Origin: Laguncularia racemosa | Lineage: Eukaryota > Streptophyta > Magnoliopsida > Myrtales > Combretaceae | Assembly (NCBI GenBank): GCA_037954665.1 | Contig: JBBMOL010000039.1 | Location: forward strand, 3,286,001-3,350,000 | DNA length: 64,000 nucleotides | Direction: 5' to 3' | Part shown: piece after piece, positions 33,438-46,486 of the stretch | Layout of the letters: each line of letters opens with the position of its first letter | How positions within the stretch are numbered: position 1 is the first letter of the stretch | Program-made: the position numbers and the translations under genes | Notes under the pieces: model-generated | Seen by the model: the letters and a program-made list of their open reading frames with translations, nothing else | What the model was told of the DNA's origin: nothing | Database searches by the model: none

Positions 33438-34780
33438 TCAACCGCATATGACACTAAGCTCACAACTAGTGCAAATATTTGAAAAAAAATCCATGATTAT
33501 GAAGGAGCTAAGAACTTTGATTCTATTTGCATATACATAATTACGTAGATTACTTGAGCATTGAGTGGGATTAAAGGAAATGCTACCAACCTGTGTAGAC
33601 ACATCAACTCCATCATTAGTCAAAGCATCATTCTGTGTGGGTGCATTTGGTGTGACATGATCCTCAGATGAAATTATGCACTGCCTTTGTTGATTTATGG
33701 AGGCATTTGTCGTAGCATTATCACACACCTTCCCCTCATTATGGTGAGAATCTGATTCACCTCTAATCGCATCTTAGGTGTCTTGACTAACCTTTCCTCC
33801 TCTTCTTTAGGTCTTCCTCCATCACCTCACCATTAAAGTTCTGTAAAAAAAAGTAAAAGCATTATGACTAATGAATATATAAATAAAATCAAAACAACAT
33901 TAGAAATTTCATGCGTAAGAAAATAAATAACATACATAAAATCATCATCACTAGTATCTAAGTCAATAAGTGTATCATCGAGTGCCTTATCCATATCTTC
34001 ATCATCATTAGATTTGATACTAGCATCATGCTACACTCCACTAGATGCTTGAACTATCATTTTAAATAATTCTCCAAAAACCGTATTAAGACACATATCA
34101 GTTCTTAATAGCACTTCAACATCACAATTGACAACTAGATGTCACTCATTTCCTCTTCCCTCATCCCTTATGACAAGTTCGTCCAAGCTCTCATCCTCCA
34201 ATTGAGCCTCCACACTAGTAAACAAATTTACATCACCAATTAAAGAGTCCATATCATAAATATAACAATGCTCAAAACGTTGCACCATATGTCAATCAGC
34301 ATCTAATTTCATGTCCTCCAAGTAATATATCTATTTAGCTTGTAATGCTAACACATATGAGTCATTTATATACTAAGTAGGAGTGAACTTAATACTTTTA
34401 ATGCCATTCTCAACTCTTACATTATGATGACGGCTCTCCATATCCCACCACTTACATTTAAATAAAAACTCTCTCTTGTTCTATATGTAACTAAACTCAT
34501 ATATATCTATTACAACCCCATAAAATTCTATTGATGCTTACACATCCCCATGATTTCCCTATATAAGAACTCTATTGTTCTGAGTCTTCTTCTTACTATC
34601 GAAGTCTGATGTGCGAAATTGAACACCATTATATATTAGCTTATTGTATCTCTTGTAGCATGAATCGGGTCCTATTAACAATGTATATAATGCACTAATG
34701 ATTGGGTCACAACTGTCATGTGACGGTCTCATCTGTAGCATTGACAAGGCAAAAATATTTTCCATAAATTGAAAAGTGAA
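33438..34780 (-). pseudogene. CACTA DUF4216 region and acidic linker
   Basis: The frame at 34765-34559 includes YNKLIYNGVQFRTSDFDSKK and TQNNRVLI. Then come IEFYGVVIDIYEFSYI, LFKCKWWDME and SYVLALQAKIYY-like segments with stops (34540-34310). These match the DUF4216 order (tRxxN.GV, YGV..DI.EL, FKCdW, yVLA.QA.qVFY). An acidic stretch (DEDMDKALDDTLIDLDTSDD) at about 34005-33950 ends near a GT. Residues 33728-33438 are low in recognisable motifs. Confidence 0.65.
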
Positions 34781-35651
34781 TGCTTATCTGAAAAAAAAGT
34801 GAACTTCTCAACTACGTACAACTTTACTTTATTGTATTTACCTTATTCATAAACCATTGACGAAATTTCCTTTTGTGGTGCTCATTTATGTTATCACCAT
34901 ATTGTGCCCTTAAAATAACCTTATGTTCCCTACATCACAATTTTCAAATTTGCTTAATTATTAATTTGAAGCAATATTGTAATATTTGAAATGCACCTAT
35001 TCACACTTACTCAAAATAAGGCTAAATTTCATGATAGTTGTTGATGATATACCATGTCATTACTTTAGCCTCCTCATTTGATATTACAGCATATGTAGGA
35101 GGGGAAATGAGACCAACTTTATTGGTAAAAACATCAACACCACCTTTTTCTGAAGAATCAAAATTCCTATCTGGACGATTAAATGTTGTTTTAATGTCTT
35201 GTAAGTGAAGTGAGAACCAAGTCAAGCAGTCATTAACGACATATGCTTCTACAATGGAGCCTTTTGGATAAGCTTTGTTTTTAACAAATTGCTTTAATGA
35301 ACCTAGGTACCTACACTCACAAATTTACTTGGAGTGTAAGAAGCTAGAATAATATCAACACATAATTGGTGAATATGAAGACTAATATCATACCTCTCAA
35401 TAGGATACATCCATCGATAAGCAACCGGTCCAGCCATCAATGCTTCTCGAGGCAGGTGGACAGCTAGATGCACCATTATGTCAAAAAGTGTAAGGGGAAA
35501 GATCAACTCTAGCTGCATAGTATGGTGACAATATTACTTTGCATCTTTTGTACCTCTTCAACATTTAGAATACATCTACAAAGCCTTTCAAAAAAGGTTC
35601 TAAGCTTCATTATGCCCATAGTGACTTCTTTGGGCAATATGCCACGAATAC
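34781..35651 (-). pseudogene. CACTA transposase DUF4218 and linker
   Basis: IRGILPKEVTMGIMKL (35650-35600), then LCRCILNVEEVQKMQSNI, LELIFPLTLFDIMVHLAVHL and AGPVAYRWMYPIERYD (35500-35400) are diagnostic of DUF4218 in CACTA TNP2-type transposases. Next come VMTWYIINNYHEI (35060-35025) and HHKRKF-type remains. The left side of this domain is separated from TNP2 by a solo LTR (35652-36511). A stop and a frame change lie near 35510. Confidence 0.82.
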
Positions 35652-36511
35652 TAATGTGCCCTACACTTTCAATTGCAAGCACTCCAATACAAGTGTGTGA
35701 ACACCAAACCAATCCCACAAAGACATGATCAACAACAAGCACTTGAACCCTAATTCTCATGGATTCAAATGGTGATAATGTTATAATTGTGATTAGGATA
35801 AATAGCAATTGTATAATATGTAAAGGATAATAATGAAATGAACCAAATTCCACTCAAATTAGACTTAAATCAAATCTGAAAAATTGGAACCCTAATTCGT
35901 GTGAAAGATAACAAGTAACACAACCAATTATAACTAGATATGACACACTAGAAAATAATTGGTAGTAACTAGAGAATGATTGATATTACTCATAATCTCC
36001 TCAAGTAAAACTTACCATAACTTCAATTGAAATTGATAAGAGTTGGTTTATGTGAAAAGGTCACTCCTCATGGCAAGAATAGGCGTATTTCTCAAGTTCA
36101 AAAAGCTACTTCTAAACCCTACTTAGCAAGTATTTATAATTGCTCTAATTATGGTAAAAACAACAAGACCAAATTACAATAAAACCACTTAAATGGTCAG
36201 TTCTCAAACATAACATTATAAGTACAAATAAGTCTTCAAATGGCCGGCTCTTCACTTCAATAGAACACTTGTGGATTGGTGGATATAAGTCCAAGAATCT
36301 CCCACAATTGATCCTTAGTGCATTTTATTTGACATCTTGTAAAACCGATAAATATACTTGCTGGAAGGCACAACAGTTATATAATGGAAAAGAAGATACT
36401 AAACCAACATCCCCAAGGTCTAATTGTTCAAGGAGGACCCTCATCGCTAGATTTTGTAATCCCTTAGCTTTTTCTCTGGTGATTGGTCCTGTAGGAATTT
36501 GATTCCTATCC
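35652..36511 (-). mobile_element. solo LTR, family A-like (A'), inside the CACTA transposase
   Basis: On the minus strand it begins GGATAGGAATCAAATTCC and ends TAGGGCACATTA, against TGATAGGAATAAAAATC and TTAGGCACATCA in family A. Exact 5-bp duplication AATAC (35647-35651, 36512-36516). 860 bp, clearly diverged from A1/A2. The LTR start encodes GPITREKAKGLQNLAMR, a clearer version of the family A tail. The insertion interrupts the chain between LLPMGI and the DUF4218 start. Confidence 0.87.
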
Positions 36512-38350
36512 AATACCCATAGGTAACAGCCTTTGAAGCAAAACATAACAATCATGGCTCTTCATATCGAAAAGCTTTGAGTCTAAATTATTGACACACT
36601 TACTTATATGCCATGCATAACCATCATGTAATCTAACTCTCCTTAGAAACTGATGGAGTGATCGCCTCTCGCTAGTGCTCAATGAATAACTAGCTCATGG
36701 CATGGAATACTTAGCATCAGACTACTTCAACAAATGTAATTCCTTTCTAATGCTAAGGTCCTCTAGATCAAGCCAAGTCTTATAGGTGTCTTTTGTTTTA
36801 CCTTCAATCCCAAGAATTGTATTAACAACATTCTCACAAATGTTCTTCTCAATATGCATAACATCTAAATTATGCCTAAGCATCAACTTTAACCAATATG
36901 GCAGCTGAAAGAATATTGACCTTTTTGTCCATTTGATCCCATCAATGTAATGGATTCTTTTGATTTTGTCTGGATGCTTTCCTATAGGCACATCTATTAT
37001 AGATTATAATTAGTGAAGTATATCATTACTAGAATATTCTTTAGAGGCTTCACGATTATCACACATTCCATCGAATTTTAAGCTGCATCTCCACCGATGG
37101 TCATTTGGTAACCACATTCTATGACCAACATACCCAATCTTGCTATTAAGCCTTATTAAGGGTGTTTGGTCTTTGCATATCAGACAAGCAATGTAGCCTT
37201 TTGTACTCCACCTAAACAAATTCCCATATGCAAGAAAGTCATTAATGGTCTACAATAAAGCAATATGCATTTTGAAAGAAGACTTGGAATATGCATCATA
37301 TGTCCATAATCCATTAACTTAAAGATCTTTTAGTTCATAATTAGAGGCTGCTAGTAGACATCGATCTCCTTCCCCAATGCTTTTAGTCCTAGGATTAACA
37401 ATAACATCATTGAAAACGCTTTTTTCATACATATCCAAGGGGGCAAGTTATATGTAAGTAAAACCACAGGCCACATGCTATATGATTGGCTCATAGATCC
37501 AAGGGATTGAAGCTGTCACTAGCTAGCCCTAACCTGGCATTGTGAGTATCCCTTGCAAACTCAAGGAATTTAATGTCAAAATTGATTTAAGATAACCTAT
37601 TTGTAGGATAACCCATAGAGTTGTCTTGTTTGTTATGTTCCTCCTTATGCTAACACATCTTTTGAGCAATTTTAGCATTCATGAAAAGGCATTGCAACCT
37701 TGGTTTTATAGGAAAGTAACACAAAACCTTGTAAAGAATAGCCTTCCTAAATCCACCACACACCTTATACCTTAAGATACCACATATGGGGCATTGTGTG
37801 AGGTGCTTGTTACTACCCTAAAACAAGCAATAATCATATTTGCATGCATGAATATAATGGCAAACCAAGCCCAATCCCCTTAAGTACTTGTTTGCATGAT
37901 AGTATAACTTTGGAAGAGACTCTCCATTAGGGATGACATCATGATGAAGTTAAAGAAGCATATCAAAAGACTTATTGCTGTACTTATTTTATATTTTTAA
38001 TTGTAGTAGCTTCACTCTAAATGAGAATTTTGATAACTTACACCCTGAATAAAGCTCTTATTACGAGTCAACTCTTAGCCCATCAACAAAATTTTGTAGG
38101 ATGTTAAATCCATCCCTAGGAGTTAGACCTTCAACTTAATTGTTAATAAATGCCTCTAAAACTTCTAGCATCACATTAAGTCCATCAATGTTGTCATCAT
38201 TTGCCTCATTGAATCCCTTACTTCTGTTTGTTCTCAAATCATATTCTTCATACTTATGCACAAGTATGCAATAAAAAACTCTACACCTCATAGGTACTCT
38301 TTGCTTTCAATATGATAATTCATCTAACTCTTATCCATGACTATAAAAGA
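36512..38350 (-). pseudogene. CACTA TNP2-type transposase (Transposase_21)
   Basis: From about 38000: YHANKYLRGLGLVCHYIHAC, CPICGILRYKV (zinc-binding CxxC), VLCYFPIKPRLQCLF. Then ARLGLASDSFNPL (the position of a conserved acidic residue), TYNLPPWICMKKAF, EIDVY, KGYIACLICKDQTP, VGHRMWLPNDHRWRCS. Last are HNLDVMHIEKNICENVVNTILGI and MKSHDCYVLLQRLLP. This is the full Transposase_21 order. It would excise and insert CACTA by binding terminal and subterminal motifs. Multiple stops and shifts, so the copy is inactive. Confidence 0.88.
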
Positions 38351-41300
38351 ATCCCACAACAAATCAAAATGTAAGATGAAAAAGTGTTTTACAATGAGAT
38401 TGTTGGGGGAAAAAAGTGCAATCAATAATGTTTGACACACATAATGATAATACATATATTTAAATAATATATATCAATGATGTTGGATGGGTGCTCCAAA
38501 TAAACAATATAGTCCTCCAAATAAACAATACAGATCACATCAAACACAGATGAAGCGAATAGGATGATGTATATTAAATAGTTTTTAATATATAGGTGAT
38601 TTGATTTTTCCATTTCATTTAATGTATATTAAATAGTTTAAGAATGTTTTGAGCATTAGAAATGAGTAGAATTAAGTGTACTTTAGTTTAAAGTAAATTA
38701 GATCTGAAATGATAAACATATAAGCATTTAAAATATAAACTTGTAACTTCACTTAGTGTAGAAATATAAGGAGCTTAAATGGGTTAAAATAAAGATTTTT
38801 AGATTAACATAGATTAAAGAATAGAACCTATATTGCATGACACTAAAAGGATTAGAGTGGATGTAATGTATTAGGGAATTACCAAAAACTTAACTCATTG
38901 CTAGAAGTTAACCACTACACATATAGACACTATTGCTACTGGAGCTCGAACAGAACAACACCTAATTTATTTGTCTTCAAAGCTAAGGAATTAGTGAAAA
39001 TGCTATGAATGATGACAACACAACATATATATCAATCCACAAATAGAACACCAAGTCAAATACCAAATTCAGTAATAAGAAACAAATCAAGAGTAATAAT
39101 TGAACCTCATCATTAGCCCTCAATAGTTATAAAACACACAATTGGCTTCAAAGAACTTTGTTAACATTTTTAAGCTCAACTAATATAATCTTTAAGTGCA
39201 AGACAACAAACAATTTTTAAGTCTATCATAGTAATTCTTTAGATTTGGAAAAGAACACTAAGAATAAATAAGTTAGAAATAAAAGCTTAACCTACAACAT
39301 TCAATTACATATGTTGGAATGGAGCACCATTAAGACTCATAGATAGGTGAGTTTGCATAGGCAACGATAATTCCACTAACATTATTTCAGCAAAAGGAAA
39401 GATATGGTAGATGCTTTTTTCTTTCCATCTAAAAGGCAAGTTTTGAATTGTCCCAATAAAATTCACATCGCTTCCACCTCCTATTGATGGTCCTTTGTAA
39501 CTTCTCAACTCCTCATAACTTCAATCTCTCATTAAAGATTCTAGTGACTTATAATTTCACTTAAAACAATAGCATCTACACAAGCAAGCATCCATTACAA
39601 TGTAAGACAAAAAAAAAAAAAAAGTTGGCTTATGGCAATTTAAGCACAATTGTATCAAGAAAATCTTAAGGTTAAGATTGTTTGGTTCTTAGAAATATGT
39701 TGACAATTATACTCATGGTTATAATCAAAATCAATTCTCCAATGGTCTTCAATAAAAACTAATTCAATGTTATCAGTAACAACAACTACAAGAGCAACAA
39801 TAACATCAACGACACCTTCTTTACATATGGAAACTATAGAATCTTCAATAGAAGAATAGAGCCATAATTTTTAACAATAAAATTTGTGGTTATTTAATAG
39901 TTGCACAATTAGTAATCCTGTAATTACTAAGGCAATTCCCTGATTGTAAGAAAAGGAAACAGTATTAGTTAGATGGATCCAACTGAAAGTCATAATAGAA
40001 TAGTTGTTGTAAATCCAATTCAATGATTTCCTATATAGGTTCACATAGTTACATCAATCCAATGTCAAAATAACATAGAATAACACAAAAGAAGGAGCCT
40101 TTTTACCCTTAGAAGCCACAAAATAGAAAACAAATGTTAAGCCATAGAATAGAGGAAGCAATTGTTTACCTTTAAAAGCTACAACTAGCAACATTAAAAA
40201 TTAACACTAACTAAAACTTAACTTCAATTTTTCCTTAAACTCAACCCTTGATTCAATTTTTCTTCCACTTAATTCTAGGAACAATCAATCACAATCCCAT
40301 ACAATTCTATATATAAGATAGAGAAGAAAGAGAGAGAGCATTTCTTTTCTTTTAACTACTTAACGAAAGGAGATAAAACAAAATAGTGAGGTTCATTTAA
40401 GGGGTATGGCTAGGTTCTACAAAATATAAGGACTTAGTTAAATTAATTTAAAAAGAATTGAAAAAGCAAATGGTTGGAATGTTCTTACTTTTGATTTATA
40501 TTTTTGGGGCATTTCATTTATAAAGGCCTTCAATAAATTTACTTATGCACTTATTAGTTATGCAAAGCTTTTTTTTTTTTTTTTTTTTGCATAGTCTTTA
40601 TGTATAAGGCTATTTAATAAATTTACCTAAACTTTTGTTGGTTTTGATGGTATGCAAACAAAAGATTTGCTAAAAGGATAAGAGTGAAGACACCCTAAAG
40701 CAACAACTTATCCTTAATCTGTCTTAAGTAATGGCTCACTTGGTATATGCATTTATTTCCCTTTCAATTAAAAGCAAAGAAAAGAAAGAAAATGAGTTCT
40801 TTAATAGATAAAAATCATTAACAATTCCTTACCGTCCTCATAAGTTGTAAGAGGACAACAAAATGGCTTTAATAGTCAACTTATGGTTTAATTCCAACTT
40901 CACATTAGACCAGCCTTTATTAATAGCTAATAGGAGTCCTTCCTTATTTACTTGCACTTTAATGACCTCTATGTTTTCACTTGAAACATGAATGGAAGTT
41001 AGAGCCAATAAATTTCTATTGGAATTCCTATAAGTAACTCCTACTTTAGTTTAATGACCTCTATGTTTTCACTTGAAACATGAATGGAAATTAAAGCCAA
41101 TAAATTTCCATTAGAATTCCTATAAGCAACTCCTACTCTACCTCTCTTTGAGATCAAATCAAAAGGTCCACTATAGTAACCTTCATATGTGCGTGTGAAG
41201 GTGGTTTCCAAAAAAATCTAGTTTTGTTAATCGTAGAAATGTTATATAAAACTTAAGATGAAGCTCGATACTTGGATAGTTTTTAGAAAACTTAAATTGA

Positions 41301-41659
41301 AGCAATAATTCAATGTGAGTTTAGATATTTATTATTAAAACTAAACACAATCATTCCTATGCAACCATATATGCTATATGAAAATAAATATTTTCTCAGG
41401 AATTTCCTTGACATAAGATTTTATGCCTCTAAAAGACTCATGAATATGCAAAAACGACATGGTGGATCCGCAGCCCTAAGCTACAAGCAAATCTCCTAGC
41501 TACACTCCTCCTCTTCTTTGTACTACTTTTACAAATAAGGAAAAAGTAAACAGCCCCATTGAACTAAAGGAAGATGTCAACAACCTAATTGAACGGATCA
41601 TAACATAATGCAAACATCGTACAATCTTTGAAACAAAGCATTATAGAATAGCATGATTT
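38351..41659. other. CACTA 5' region, no coding sequence recognised
   Basis: AT-rich with A/T tracts (39609-39623, poly(T) 40569-40589). Contains a 92-bp tandem duplication at 40959-41142. The frames at 38422-38613 and 39305-39508 show no domain. Probably 5' untranslated exons and introns of the CACTA gene. Confidence 0.5.
40959..41142. repeat. two-copy tandem duplication, unit 92 bp
   Basis: TTAATGACCTCTATGTTTTC recurs at 40959 and 41051, and similarity continues through AACTCCTACT. The copies differ at only a few positions. Confidence 0.85.
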
Positions 41660-41777
41660 GCAACATCGCAGGATGCAATAGCACAAATTGATTTTACACA
41701 CATTCACGCCCTAAGTTCAATCGATTACATTGGGAATAGAGTAAACAACTTACCTCAATAGCAAAGCAAATATTGAA
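41660..41777. repeat. 118-bp direct repeat, left copy
   Basis: Runs from GCAACATCGCAGGATGC to GCAAAGCAAATATTGAA. Its second copy is at 42369-42486. The two enclose a hAT 5' fragment. Confidence 0.85.
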
Positions 41778-42368
41778 TAGAGATGTCAACGGGATGGGTT
41801 TTATCGGGTTCCTGACCCACCCATTCCACTAAAAACCCTATAGGATACTACCCTATTGGGTTTTTGATGGGTTATGGGTTTCTTTTTAAAAACCCTATAG
41901 GTTTTGGGAAGGATAATAGGACAAATGTTAAACCCGTTGGGAACTCAAACCCGTTAACATATATATATATTTATATAATTTAGTTAATAAATATTATTAT
42001 ATATTTAATAAAAAATTTAAAACAATTTAGGATGGCTTTGCCCACTACTACACTACTTATGACAATATTAAAAAAGAAATATTAAAGGGGTTAAAAGAAT
42101 AAAAAAAGAAAAAGAAAAATAAAAATACACATTGAGACACAAACACAGACACACATTGAGACACCCACGTCCTGACGTCTATAATCCACTCGAACCACTC
42201 TTGACTCATGGTCCACTTCCACTCGAAATTCTAGTCTTAGTCTTACACCTCACAAAAACACACACTGAGACACACACTTTTGATGAAAAAGAAAAATCAA
42301 GAAGCTATTGTAGAAACCTTAGGTTTGGCTTGAACTCGATCTTATTCTCATCGTCGCCCTCCTCTTGT
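41778..42368 (+). mobile_element. hAT 5'-end fragment
   Basis: Begins TAGAGATGTCAACGGGATGG, homologous to the inverted end of the hAT at 51032 (TAGGGATGTCAGCAGGACGG). It keeps aligning for several hundred bases, through the CCCTATAGG-rich subterminal part, an AT-rich stretch and an ACACACTTTTGATGAAAAAG segment (compare 50500-51032 in reverse). It has no transposase and no second end. Confidence 0.8.
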
Positions 42369-42486
42369 GCAACATCACATAATGCAATAACCCAACTTCA
42401 TTTTACACACATTCACACCCTAAGTTCAATTGATTACATTGGGAATGGAGTAAACAACTTACCTTAATAGCAAAGCAACTATTGAT
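42369..42486. repeat. 118-bp direct repeat, right copy
   Basis: Same length as 41660-41777 with roughly 15 differences by eye. It starts immediately where hAT homology stops. Confidence 0.85.
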
Positions 42487-43216
42487 GTGTTGAACACTAG
42501 ACGTTGTTCAACCAAAAGGAACAACCGGAAAAGAAGCTAGATGTTGTTAAATGAAGAACCACGCAATTGTTAGCGTCAGAAAGCTACAAATTCTATTTAC
42601 CTAAAAAAAAATTGATTTACCTAAAAAAATTCTTGGAAACCCTAATTTTAGTGAATGCTCAATAACAAAAATTTTACCTTCATACAAAAAGAGGACTAGG
42701 GTTTATGTTTCCTACTCAAAGTCTTCCTTCCTTAAGTGAGAGATAGTGCTGGCTTGGAGTCCTTCCATCGTTCGCATGAACTCATTGTTGATTTTGCCCA
42801 TCCAAGTGAATTGAGGGAAAGAGATTTGGGAATGCGTCGAAGAATAAAGTGGGTGGCTACACAAAATTTTGGCTAAAGAGAAGTTAAGCATTTTGGGGTT
42901 TTTTTTTTTTCCCTTTAACCATCAAGCAAAACCTTTTTCTTTTTTCTTTTTAATAATAAGATTTTATTTTCTTTATCAAGTTTGAAATCAAATTAAAAAA
43001 AAAAACCACATTATTTAAAAAAAAATTCTTTTATTTAGTGAAAAAATAAATTTATGGTAAAAATTATTGAATTAAAGTTTATATATTTCACTTTAGTCAT
43101 AAACATGGCTAATAATATATTTTTTGTAATGTTTAATAAACATGACTAACGTACATGAAGATTAGTGACATTTGAAAAATATACAAACATCGCCAAATAT
43201 AAAAATTCATGTAGTG
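42487..43216. other. CACTA right terminal region
   Basis: Non-coding, with T tracts near 42900 and A tracts near 43015. The last 100 bases carry the subterminal core and the inverted terminal repeat. Confidence 0.65.
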
Positions 43217-45782
43217 ACCCACCAATAGTGGAATTGAAGCAACTTTCTAATTACCTAGAATATGCCTTTTTAGAGAAAGATTCTAAACTACCGGTAATCA
43301 TGGCTTCTAACTTGAGTGCATATCAAAAAGAGAAGTTATTGGAGTGCTTAAAAACCACAAAAAGGCCATTGCATGAAAGATATTAGACATAAAAGGAATT
43401 AGTTCTTCATTTTGCACTCACAAAATATTAATGGAAGAAAGTTACAAACCGGTGGTGCAATCTTAACGAAAGCTAAATCCTAACATGAAGGAGGTGGTGA
43501 AGGCAGAAGTGATAAAGCTGCTAGATGTAGGCATGATTTATCCCATTTCTGACAACTCATGGGTGAGTCTTGTGCAGGTGGTACCCAAGAAAGGAGGGAT
43601 GACAATAGTTCCAAATGATAAGAATGAATTGATCTCAATATGCATAGTCACTGGTTGGAGGGTGTGTATCGACTATAGGAGACTAAATGATCTCACACAT
43701 AAGGATCATTTCCCGTTACCTTACATTGATCAAATGTTAGAGCGTTTAGTAGGGCATATGTATTAGTGGTTTCTTGATGATTTATCTGGATATTTTCAAA
43801 TACCAATTGCATCAAAAGATCAAGAAAAGATAATGTTCATGTGTCCATATGGTACCTTTGCCTATAAACAAATGCCCTTTGGACTTTATAATGCATCGGA
43901 AATGTTTTAGAGGTATATGATGGCCATCTTTAAAGACTGTACAGAAGATAAAATGGAGGTTTTTATGGATGATTTCTTAGTTTTTGGTAATTCTTTTGAT
44001 AATTGTTTGACTAATCTAGAAAGAGTATTATGTGGGTGTGAAGAAACCAACTTAGTGCTAAATTGGGAAAAGTGCCATTTTATGGTATAAGAAGGAATTC
44101 TCCATAGACATAAAATCTCAAAAAAAAGTGATTGAGGTAGATAGTGCCAAGATTGACACTATTGCGAAACTTCCACCCTTAACTTCGATTAAGGTAATAA
44201 GGAGCTTTTTATGACATGCAAGGTTCTATAGAAGATTTATAAAAGATTTTTCTAAATTAGCTAAGTCTTTAACCAAGTTATTGGAGAAAGATGTGTCTTT
44301 TAACTTTTCATAGGATTCCATGGACGCTTTTGAGCTATTAAAAGATAAACTCACAAAGGCTCCCATTATGGTCTCACCCAATTGGAACTTACCATTTAAG
44401 CTAATGTGTGACACAAATGATTTTGCAATGGGAGCAGTCTTGAGGTGACAAAAGGACAAGCACTTTCAACAAATTAATTATGCTAGCAAAACTCTTACAG
44501 ATGCTCAGGAGAATTATATAACTATTGAAAAAGAACTCTTGGTGGTAGTTTTTGGATTTGATAAATTCCGCTCATACTTGATTTTATCTAAAGTCATTCT
44601 ATATACTGACCATTTTACTTTGAGGTATTTATTGACCAAAACAGATGCAAAGTCGTAGCTTATTAGATGGATTTTACTATTGCAAGAGTTCAATTTAGAG
44701 GTCATGGATAAAAAGGAGTCAAGAATTTAGTTGTAGATCATCTATCAAGAATAGAAAATCCTAACTTGGAGGCATTAGATGAGCATGAAATCAATGATGA
44801 GTTCCCTAAGGAATGACTCTACACAATAACCTAAGTAAAGGAGCAAGAAACTCTATGGTTTGCGGATATTGCAAATTATCTTATGGTTAATATTCTTCCA
44901 AAGGAACTTTCACATCAATAAAAGAAGTGATTCTTTGTTGATGTGAAGTATTTCTTCTAAGAAGATCCCTTTTTATTTAGAGTTTATGCAGATCAAATCG
45001 TACGCAGATGTGTATTCTATGAGGAAGGATGGCAAATTCTTAATCATTTCCATTCTAGTCTGATGGGCTCATAAAGTCCTCGAATTAGGATTCAATTGGC
45101 TTACACTCTTCAAGGAAGCCTACAAGTATGTTAGATTTTTGTGATAATTGTCAATGTAAAGGGAATATCTCCCAAAGGAATGAAATTCCACAAAACATTA
45201 TCTTGGTATGTGAAGTATTTGATGTTTGGGGTATAGGTTTTATGGGCCCATTTCTAAATTCCAATGGAAATAAGTATATTTTAGTAACCATCGATTATGT
45301 TTCAAAATGGGTCGAGGTATAAGCTTTGATGACAAATGATGCCAGGGTAGTGAAGAGATTTCTCAAAACACCATTTTCTTAGTTTGGTTCACCAAGAGCA
45401 ATTACTAGTGATAGGGAAACAGATTTTTGTAATGTGTAACTAGAAAGGGTTTTCAAATGCTATGGTGTTACCCATAGATTAGCTACCCCGTATCATCTAC
45501 AAAAAAGCAGTTAAGTGGAAGTCGCCAATTGGGATCTTAAGAGGAATCTAGAAAAGCCTATTGAACACCATAGGAAAGATTGGTCCAATAAGTTGGACGA
45601 TGCCCTATGGGTATATAGAACAACTTATAAGACATTGATAGGAACCACTCGTTATTGGCTCGTTTATGGAAAAGCTTGCCACTTACCCATGGAAATTGAA
45701 CATAAGGCTTTCTACGCTACTAAATTAGCTAATCTAGATTTAGAAAGCGTAGGTACTTCGAGGAAACTACACCTGAATGAGC
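43217..45782 (+). pseudogene. Athila reverse transcriptase, RNase H and integrase (part)
   Basis: Continues the protease linker across the CACTA insertion: ELKQLSNYLEYAF, then LPVIMASNLSAYQKEKLLE. RT: GWRVCIDYRRLNDLTHKDHF, LPYIDQMLERLVGH, FGLYNASEMF, VFMDDFLVFG (FMDD, usual for Athila). RNase H: LMCDTNDFAMGAVL and YTDHFTLRYLL. Integrase: CDNCQCKGNIS (zinc domain), VWGIGFMGPF (the usual catalytic Asp position reads Gly), AITSDRETDFC, a Glu-bearing VEVANWDLKR after a stop, then KDWSNKLDDALWVYRT and YGKACHLPMEIEHKA. At least 15 stops and several shifts. The hAT insertion cuts it at 45782. Confidence 0.9.
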
Positions 45783-46486
45783 TAGCGATGTATGCGAGAC
45801 GAGTTTGTCCTGGGATCAACAATCCCATTACCTGTACCATTATCCTATAGGGATTCTCAAACCCGACCCAAGCCCTACAGGGTTTTTTTATGAAATACCC
45901 GCTACCCATCCCAAACCTTATAGGGTTTTAATAAGTAACTCGAAACCCGTCCCAAACCCATTAGAATTAAAAAAAAAATAATTCCATTATTAGTTTAAAA
46001 TCTTTACTTATTCATTATGATTATTTTTATAAAATATAGCTTATGTTCTTGAAAATAAATAATATTTGCACTTTCAATATATTTAATTATATGTATTTTA
46101 ATATTATTTGAAAATCTACATGTTGATAAATAAAGTTGCCGACGTAAAAATATTTTTAATTATAATAAAATAAAATTACTAAACCAATCATATAACTTAA
46201 TAAATAACACACAAAAATATGGTTAACAAGTCTTAATAGAAATAGAAAAATTCTAAACACATATAGCAAAAACATTAATCTTATATTTTTAGGAATTCTT
46301 ACTTGACAATTGATTCTCATAGTCTTCAAATCTGATCTTCTTCATCATCTATCTTTGAGCCTATCGAAAGGGAAAAAAAACCTCATAAAACACATTAGAG
46401 ATTAAGCAAACAATAGTTGTTCCATGTATAAAAGAACTTATTATTATACAATCAAAATTTTTACCTCTCATCTCATTTGATAACCA

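Larger units (their letters stand above)
24150..43216 (-). mobile_element. CACTA (En/Spm-type) transposon, 19 kb including insertions
   Basis: Left end CACTACAATAATTTCGATAT. The right end, read inward on the minus strand, is CACTACATGAATTTTTATAT. The two inverted ends stay alignable for about 40 bases, including a GCGATGTTT-like core. A 3-bp duplication ACC flanks it (24147-24149, 43217-43219), as expected for CACTA. Genes read leftwards: a TNP2 transposase with DUF4218 and DUF4216 segments, and a Transposase_24-like second part. Foreign insertions inside are 26223-32647, 35652-36511 and a hAT fragment at 41778-42368. All transposase parts carry stops. Confidence 0.9.

Noticed and set aside
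35697..36512. Alternative left end of the A' LTR at TGTGTGAACACC
   Set aside because: No matching duplication. AATAC at 35647 and 36512, and the similarity of GGGCACATTA to the family A terminus, place the end at 35652.
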